DNA of 62,798 nt from Clostridiales bacterium (GTDB lineage: Bacteria > Bacillota > Clostridia > DUOD01): assembly GCA_012838995.1 (NCBI GenBank), contig DUOD01000029.1, forward strand, positions 1 to 62,798. The letters run 5' to 3'. The notes beneath the pieces are model-generated. The model ran no database searches. It was given only the letters and a program-made list of their open reading frames with translations, and was not told the origin of the DNA. The number at the start of each line of letters is the position of its first letter. Position 1 is the stretch's first letter. The position numbers and the translations under genes are program-made. Positions 55,595-62,798 of the stretch are shown here, one piece after another.

Positions 55595-56728
55595 TTGTAT
55601 ATAGAGCTGTTAAAGCTGGTGAACTATAGGAATTACAATAACCTTAAGCTGGACTTAATTCCCGGACTGAATGTTTTGGTAGGTGACAATGCCCAGGGTA
55701 AAACCAATATATTGGAATCAATATTCTTTTCATGTACCGGAAAATCCCATAGAACCTCCAGGGATAGGGAATTGATCAGGGTCAATAAAGAAGAGTGTTT
55801 TATTTTAACGGAACTGCAAAGGGAAGAAGGGAAAAACGTAATAGAGATTAGGTTAAAACAACAGGGTAAAAAAATAATTAAGATTAACGGAGTGGCAATA
55901 AGGCGATTATCAGAACTTATGGGCAACTTAAACGTTGTTATTTTTTCACCGGAGGATTTAAGGTTGATAAAGGAAGGTCCCAGGGAAAGAAGAAGGTTTA
56001 TGGATATTCAGCTCTGTCAGATGAGGCCAAAATATTTGTACAATTTACAACAATACAACAGAATATTAAATCAAAGGAATACACTCTTAAAAAAGATTCA
56101 GACAAAGGCAGGGCTTAAAAAAACTTTATCAATATGGGACCGTCAATTGGTTACACAAGGATGTAACATTATAAAAACCAGGCACTGGTTCTTAGAAAAA
56201 TTAGGGGACATCGCTTTAAATCTGCACAGTGATTTGACCATGGGCAGGGAAACCCTTAATATAAAATATGTCAGCAGTATTGAATATAATGATTTATATG
56301 AGATCGAACAAAGTTTTATGAAGGTTATTGAAAAAAACAGAGAAAGGGATATAATGCTGGGTTCTACTCAAAAGGGACCCCATAGGGATGATTTTGATAT
56401 TTATATAAACGAGTTGGACCTTAAGTCTTACGGATCGCAGGGGCAACATAGGACGGCAGCATTATCCCTAAAACTGTCCGGTATAGATATAATTAAAGAG
56501 GATGTGGGAGAGTACCCGGTTTTGCTGTTGGACGATGTTATGTCCGAGCTGGATACCAGAAGGCAACAAATGCTTATGTCCAATTTAAGCAGGGTACAAT
56601 CGGTTGTTACCTGTACGGATTTAAGCTGGACCGACCATGCCCGTGGCTTTGATAAAAAGATATTCCATGTTAAGCAGGGCAGGGTAAAAGTAAAAGGTAT
56701 CAATAAAAGTTCCGATAAAGGCTTTTAG
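55595..56728 (+). CDS. recF: DNA replication and repair protein RecF
   Basis: 377-aa SMC-like ATPase that helps load RecA at gaps. The N-terminus has YIELLKLVNYRNYNNL, Walker A GDNAQGKTN, the signature region SYGSQGQHRTAALSLKL, and Walker B LLLDDVMSELD. The TTG at 55595 is 6 bases after GAGGTG; an in-frame GTG at 55586 has no site. It is spaced 10 bases from rlbA. Confidence 0.95.
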   Translation: MYIELLKLVNYRNYNNLKLDLIPGLNVLVGDNAQGKTNILESIFFSCTGKSHRTSRDRELIRVNKEECFILTELQREEGKNVIEIRLKQQGKKIIKINGVAIRRLSELMGNLNVVIFSPEDLRLIKEGPRERRRFMDIQLCQMRPKYLYNLQQYNRILNQRNTLLKKIQTKAGLKKTLSIWDRQLVTQGCNIIKTRHWFLEKLGDIALNLHSDLTMGRETLNIKYVSSIEYNDLYEIEQSFMKVIEKNRERDIMLGSTQKGPHRDDFDIYINELDLKSYGSQGQHRTAALSLKLSGIDIIKEDVGEYPVLLLDDVMSELDTRRQQMLMSNLSRVQSVVTCTDLSWTDHARGFDKKIFHVKQGRVKVKGINKSSDKGF

Positions 56729-56790
56729 AGACATTAAATAAAGGATATAATAAAAAGATGAAGCATTTATTTGTAATTGGAGGGTAATTT

Positions 56791-57051
56791 ATGTTTTTGC
56801 ACTTGGGTGGTGACACAGTAGTGTTTATGAGGGATATTATAGCCATTTTTGATTATAATACAGCAATATCATCCGATGATACCAAAGAGTTTTTGTCCAT
56901 TGCCAAAGAAGAGGGATTTGTCAGAGTTATATCGGAAGATACGCCTAAATCCTTTATTCTTACGGAAATAGATAAAAAGAGTGTAGTGTACCTTTCACCC
57001 ATTTCGTCTACTACGTTAAAGAAAAGAAGCAATTTTGTCAGTACTTTATAA
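56791..57051 (+). CDS. DUF370/RemB-like regulatory protein
   Basis: 86-aa protein (LHLGGDTVVFMRDIIAIFDYN at the start), the YaaB/RemB family. RemA/RemB proteins act on biofilm-matrix genes in Bacillus; RemB is regularly encoded between recF and gyrB. Ribosome site GGAGGG precedes the ATG. Regulatory role here is inferred from family only. Confidence 0.9.
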   Translation: MFLHLGGDTVVFMRDIIAIFDYNTAISSDDTKEFLSIAKEEGFVRVISEDTPKSFILTEIDKKSVVYLSPISSTTLKKRSNFVSTL

Positions 57052-57077
57052 TTATAAGAACGGGGGTAATAATTTAA

Positions 57078-59000
<1,923 letters not shown>

Positions 59001-59014
59001 CGGGGGTAAGGTAG

Positions 59015-61447
59015 ATGGAAAACTATACAAAGCAAAGAATATTGGACGTTAACATTGAAGACGAGATGAAGAAATCCTATATAGATTATGCCATGAGCGT
59101 TATTGTGGGTAGGGCGCTGCCCGATGTGAGGGACGGGTTAAAGCCTGTTCACAGGCGTATTCTATATGCCATGAGCGAACTGGGGGTTACTCCTGACAAA
59201 CCCTATAGGAAATCGGCCAGGATCGTCGGGGATGTTTTGGGTAAGTATCATCCCCATGGAGATACGGCGGTTTATGAGGCTATGGTAAGGATGGCCCAGG
59301 ATTTCTCCACCAGATATACGTTGGTAGACGGTCACGGCAACTTTGGATCTATAGACGGTGACTCGCCTGCCGCCATGCGTTATACTGAAGCCCGTATGTC
59401 AAAAATAGCCACTGAAATGATGGCGGATATTGACAAACAGACGGTGGATTTCATGCCAAACTTCGATGAGACTTTAAAAGAGCCGGTGGTATTGCCTTCA
59501 AGGTTTCCAAATCTGCTGGTCAACGGTTCTTCCGGTATAGCCGTGGGCATGGCCACCAACATACCCCCCCACAACCTGGTGGAGGTTATAGACGGCGTAG
59601 TTAAGCTTATCGATGATCCCGACATGTCCACGGAAGATTTGATGGAGTATATAAAGGGGCCCGATTTTCCGACCGGCGGTATTATCATCGGCAGGCAGGG
59701 AATAAGGGATGCTTATCAAACGGGCAGGGGCAGGATTATCGTACGGGCCAAGGTTAAGATAGAACAGATAAGCCCGACAAAATCCAGTTTGATTGTTACC
59801 GAACTGCCCTATCAGGTAAATAAATCGAAATTGATAGAAAAAATAGCCGAACTGGTAAGGGATAAAAGGATCGAAGGTATTTCGGATATCAGGGATGAAA
59901 CCGATAAGAGCGGTATGAGGATAGTGATAGAACTTAAAAGGGATGTTAATCCCAACATTGTCCTCAATTTGTTATATAAACACACCCAAATGCAGGAGAC
60001 CTTTGGCGTCATTATGCTGGCCTTGGTCAATAACGAACCCAAGATACTTACTTTAAAGCAAGCCATTTTTCATTATATCGACCATCAAAGGGACGTTATT
60101 GTCAGACGTACCCGATATGACTTGAACAAGGCCCAAAATAGGGCCCATATCCTAGAGGGCCTGATAATTGCCCTTGACAATCTGGATACGGTAATAAATT
60201 TGATTAGAAGTTCAAAGACGGTACAGGTTGCAAAGGACGGCCTTATAAAAAAATTCAATCTTTCCGAAAAACAGGCCCAGGCCATTTTAGATATGCGTTT
60301 GCAAAGGCTGACGGGTCTTGAGAGGCAAAAAATTGAACAGGAATATGACGAGCTGTTAAAGACCATAAAATATCTTAAGGATGTATTGGCCAACGATGAC
60401 ATGATTTATGACATAATAAAAAAAGAACTGGGTGAGCTAAAAAGGAAATACGGCGATCAAAGAAGGACGAGTATTAGTAGCGATGTGGGTGAAATAGATA
60501 TTGAGGATTTAATCCAGGAGGAAGAGGTAGTAATAACCTTTACCCATTTCGGATATATTAAAAGGATGCCCATCGATACCTATAGGATACAAAAAAGGGG
60601 TGGAAAGGGTATACAGGGTCTTCAAACCAGGGAGGATGATTTCGTAGAGAAAATATTTATAACCTCCACCCATCACTATATTATGTTCTTTACCAACAAG
60701 GGTAAGGTTTACAGGTTGAAGGCCTATGAAATACCCGAGGCAAGCAGGCAGGCCAGGGGTACTGCAATAGTCAACCTTCTTCAACTGGACAGCGGTGAAA
60801 AGATTACCGCTGCCTTTGCCGTAAAGGAATTCGATGACATGCACAACCTTGTCCTGGCCACTGAAAAGGGGTTAATCAAAAAAATAAGCCTTAAAGACCT
60901 GGATACAAACAGAAGGGTCGGTTTGATTGCAATAACCTTAAGGGAAAATGATGAATTAATAAGCGTGCAGATGACCGACGGTAACGACGAATTGATAATA
61001 GGAACCAGACTGGGTCTTGCAATACGCTTTTCAGAAAAGGATGTTAGGGTAATGGGCAGGACGGCCCAGGGGGTAAAGGCCATAAACCTTAATAAGGATG
61101 ACATTGTAATAGGCATGGGCCTGGTTATCCCCGACGGTGAGGTGTTGGTGGTAACCGAAAAGGGCTACGGAAAACGTACCCATATGTCGGAATATAGGCT
61201 GCAGGCCCGGGGAGGCAAGGGTATCATTACGTCCAATATAACGGAAAAAACCGGTGAGTTGGTTTCCATTAAAGTAGTAAGAGGGGACGAGGATGTAATG
61301 CTTATTAACTCTGACGGTACCATAATCAGACTGGGCATTGATAACATACCCGTAATCGGGAGAAATACCCAAGGGGTTACCCTCATGAGGCTTGATGAAG
61401 GCCACAGCGTTGTATCGGTGGCATTGGTAGACAAAAACGGAGAATAA
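59015..61447 (+). CDS. gyrA: DNA gyrase subunit A
   Basis: 810-aa subunit that cuts and rejoins DNA. The winged-helix region has the QRDR sequence [19 protein letters not shown], and the catalytic Tyr lies in [11 protein letters not shown]. The C-terminal beta-pinwheel contains the GyrA box QRRGGKG-type sequence ([12 protein letters not shown]), which distinguishes gyrase from topoisomerase IV. The QRDR positions corresponding to E. coli Ser83 and Asp87 read Thr and Glu, common in wild-type Firmicutes. Terminator directly after. Confidence 0.97.
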   Translation: MENYTKQRILDVNIEDEMKKSYIDYAMSVIVGRALPDVRDGLKPVHRRILYAMSELGVTPDKPYRKSARIVGDVLGKYHPHGDTAVYEAMVRMAQDFSTRYTLVDGHGNFGSIDGDSPAAMRYTEARMSKIATEMMADIDKQTVDFMPNFDETLKEPVVLPSRFPNLLVNGSSGIAVGMATNIPPHNLVEVIDGVVKLIDDPDMSTEDLMEYIKGPDFPTGGIIIGRQGIRDAYQTGRGRIIVRAKVKIEQISPTKSSLIVTELPYQVNKSKLIEKIAELVRDKRIEGISDIRDETDKSGMRIVIELKRDVNPNIVLNLLYKHTQMQETFGVIMLALVNNEPKILTLKQAIFHYIDHQRDVIVRRTRYDLNKAQNRAHILEGLIIALDNLDTVINLIRSSKTVQVAKDGLIKKFNLSEKQAQAILDMRLQRLTGLERQKIEQEYDELLKTIKYLKDVLANDDMIYDIIKKELGELKRKYGDQRRTSISSDVGEIDIEDLIQEEEVVITFTHFGYIKRMPIDTYRIQKRGGKGIQGLQTREDDFVEKIFITSTHHYIMFFTNKGKVYRLKAYEIPEASRQARGTAIVNLLQLDSGEKITAAFAVKEFDDMHNLVLATEKGLIKKISLKDLDTNRRVGLIAITLRENDELISVQMTDGNDELIIGTRLGLAIRFSEKDVRVMGRTAQGVKAINLNKDDIVIGMGLVIPDGEVLVVTEKGYGKRTHMSEYRLQARGGKGIITSNITEKTGELVSIKVVRGDEDVMLINSDGTIIRLGIDNIPVIGRNTQGVTLMRLDEGHSVVSVALVDKNGE

Positions 61448-61453
61448 AATTAA

Positions 61454-61486
61454 AAGGCACTGAACTTTTGTTCAGTGCCTTTATAC
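61454..61486 (+). terminator. Terminator of gyrA
   Basis: AAAGGCACTGAAC pairs with GTTCAGTGCCTTT around TTTT, followed by ATACTTTG. It ends the gyrBA transcript. Confidence 0.88.
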
Positions 61487-61553
61487 TTTGTTATAAAGGA
61501 TATGGCGTAAGTAGCCCCAAAAACTTAATTTATACCATAGGTTGACCTTCTTT

Positions 61554-61940
61554 TTAATAATAATGTAGGTCAGAGGTAATATTTGCAAATCCTTCAAAGA
61601 GTGCCATGCCTACTGGTATGGTGGTAATTATAGCGATAATCATGAGAACCAGGGATATTATTATCAGTATTCCTTGAATTTTAAAATAAACACCTAGGTT
61701 TGAAAAAAGTTCGTTTATTTTGGCCGTATTGTCTTGGCCTTCAGGTGCAAACAGCAGGGCTTTACCGGTATTTTTAACGTTTAATAATTTTACTCCAAGT
61801 ATTATCGTTATTATTCCCGGTATGGCGCCGATGATATAAAGAAACAATCCGGAGATGGCGCTTATAATTCCAAAGATTATGCTAATTACTCCTACAAAAC
61901 CCGTCCAATTTGTAAGCCGTTGTAGTTGTACTTTGTCCAT
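61554..61940 (-). CDS. DUF5362-like small membrane protein
   Basis: 128-aa protein with four hydrophobic segments in two pairs (for example GFVGVISIIFGIISAISGLF and IIISLVLMIIAIITTIP) separated by a polar linker of about 35 residues (FAPEGQDNTAKINELF). This is the DUF5362 layout; function unknown. It is the only minus-strand gene right of oriC, i.e. against replication. GGAGATG lies a few bases before the ATG. Confidence 0.75.
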   Translation of the reverse strand: MDKVQLQRLTNWTGFVGVISIIFGIISAISGLFLYIIGAIPGIITIILGVKLLNVKNTGKALLFAPEGQDNTAKINELFSNLGVYFKIQGILIIISLVLMIIAIITTIPVGMALFEGFANITSDLHYY

Positions 61941-62099
61941 TTAAGTTCATCTCCTTTAATTTTAATAAAGTAAGTTTAATTAATACTATTCTCTCCTTTG
62001 TGTAATATTCCTTCTTAAAATGGAATAAATTTAATACCGGAAGGGTTAGATATTATACCTGCAGCGGAGAATATTTAACGGATAAGAAGGTTAAAGGCC

Positions 62100-62546
62100 A
62101 TGAAGGTTGAAAAATCCCGGGTTTTAAAGCCGTTTGTACCCTTTATCCTCTTTTTAATCAATATTGCCTATATAGAATTGTTCAAAAACCATTTTTATAA
62201 TATATATTTCGACAGGCAGGATATAATAAACGTGCTATGGATGTTTATGCCGCTGCCGTCGGTTGTTCTGGGTTATGTATTGGTAAGGGGAAACAACAAA
62301 ACCCGGATAATTACCCTTAACGTAAAGAACCTGATATATATACTGCCGCCCATATTATGCATGTATGCCCGCATAATTTATTATCAATTTGATTTTATTC
62401 CCCTTCCCCTATGGATGGTTAACAATTTTATTGAGTTTTCCATATTGGGAGGCGTATGGCTGGGTGTTACCGTTGCCCTTATGGTTAGAACCGAGGCCGA
62501 TGTCTACCGTAAAAATAAAATGATGGTGGTTAACAGGAGAAGGTAA
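62100..62546 (+). CDS. Hypothetical membrane protein
   Basis: 148-aa protein with four predicted helices (FVPFILFLINIAYIELF, a short one near residue 55, IYILPPILCMYARIIYY, and ILGGVWLGVTVALMV) and basic ends. No family recognised. The ATG at 62100 has AGAAGG upstream. It is followed by a non-coding stretch with a strong outgoing promoter. Confidence 0.6.
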   Translation: MKVEKSRVLKPFVPFILFLINIAYIELFKNHFYNIYFDRQDIINVLWMFMPLPSVVLGYVLVRGNNKTRIITLNVKNLIYILPPILCMYARIIYYQFDFIPLPLWMVNNFIEFSILGGVWLGVTVALMVRTEADVYRKNKMMVVNRRR

Positions 62547-62686
62547 ACAAAAATAATATGTAAACAAAAGAGGACTACAGTATACCTGTCTATGGGACAA
62601 GTAATTAAACATAAATTCAATAATCAGCTGAAATACGACATAATTAGATGTTGAATACATATAATAATATATGATATATTGTACAA

Positions 62687-62726
62687 GTGCCTTAACAAAG
62701 CGCCCGAAGGCGTGCAAACAAGGCAC
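62687..62726 (+). repeat. Nested inverted repeat upstream of the outgoing promoter
   Basis: GTGCCTT (62687-62693) pairs with AAGGCAC (62720-62726), enclosing GCGCC/GGCGT with a CGAA loop. No T-run follows, so it is not a standard terminator. Confidence 0.6.
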
Positions 62727-62758
62727 CGAAGCGGCGGGTAAAGACAAGAAACAACATA

Positions 62759-62787
62759 TTGACACAAAAAAGTGTATATGCTAATAT
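62759..62787 (+). promoter_or_regulatory. Strong promoter reading out of the window
   Basis: TTGACA (62759-62764) and TAATAT (62782-62787) with 17-base spacing. The target lies beyond the window; rRNA operons often follow gyrA in Clostridia, but that is a guess. Confidence 0.65.
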
Positions 62788-62798
62788 AGAGGATGCCC

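Noticed and set aside
59220-59310. Quinolone-resistance mutation in gyrA (Thr and Glu at the QRDR positions)
   Set aside because: These residues are frequent natural variants in Firmicutes and cannot be called resistance mutations without a reference.

Overview
The window is a chromosomal replication-origin region of an anaerobic, low-to-mid GC Firmicute, most likely class Clostridia. Support comes from the dnaA-dnaN-rlbA-recF-remB-gyrB-gyrA block facing away from an rpmH-rnpA-yidD-yidC-jag-mnmE-mnmG-rsmG-noc-parA-parB block, a YyaC-type sporulation protein, a stand-alone anaerobic CO dehydrogenase (CooS), a YedF-type selenium protein, strong AGGAGG ribosome sites and frequent TTG starts. No species can be named from the sequence. 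oriC lies at about 52.1-52.5 kb. Nearly all genes to its left are on the minus strand and those to its right are on the plus strand, so most are co-directional with replication.

Region by region (left to right): 1-5.1 kb, an FtsX-type ABC exporter (permease cut by the window edge) with its two-component system; 5.1-6.9 kb, a fused homocysteine methyltransferase/methylenetetrahydrofolate reductase with an unexplained leader; 7.5-9.5 kb, a YtrA-type GntR repressor with an ABC-2 transporter; 10.1-12.7 kb, a URO-D/thioredoxin-like fusion protein plus a CobW-like GTPase; 12.8-15.0 kb, topoisomerase III; 15.4-24.6 kb, the branched-chain amino acid operon ilvB-ilvN-ilvC-leuA-cimA-leuC-leuD-leuB; 25.3 kb, class II aldolase; 26.6-31.1 kb, small genes and the glnA/ANTAR-regulator cluster; 31.2-38.3 kb, surface proteins, iron alcohol dehydrogenase, CooS and threonine aldolase; 39-51.9 kb, the conserved left flank of oriC; 52.6-61.4 kb, the replication and gyrase genes; 61.5-62.8 kb, two small membrane proteins and an outgoing promoter.

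The richest content is RNA-level control. The branched-chain operon is preceded by a ykkC-class aptamer (by context, probably the ppGpp-sensing subtype) with its own terminator, followed directly by a T-box with a second terminator: two serial checkpoints that could couple starvation alarmone and tRNA charging. A tandem glycine riboswitch precedes L-threonine aldolase. The glnA leader carries a hexaloop hairpin of the kind bound by ANTAR proteins, and an ANTAR regulator is encoded immediately downstream of glnA. A fourth structured leader, before the methionine/folate fusion gene, matches no class I recognise.

Metabolically, CimA plus LeuCD and LeuB would supply 2-oxobutyrate for isoleucine from pyruvate, while LeuA, IlvBN and IlvC serve leucine and valine. 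ilvD, ilvE and a threonine deaminase are not in the window. No rRNA, tRNA, CRISPR array, transposase or prophage was found. Several start codons were moved downstream of the longest open frame because a Shine-Dalgarno sequence sits at proper distance from the inner start.
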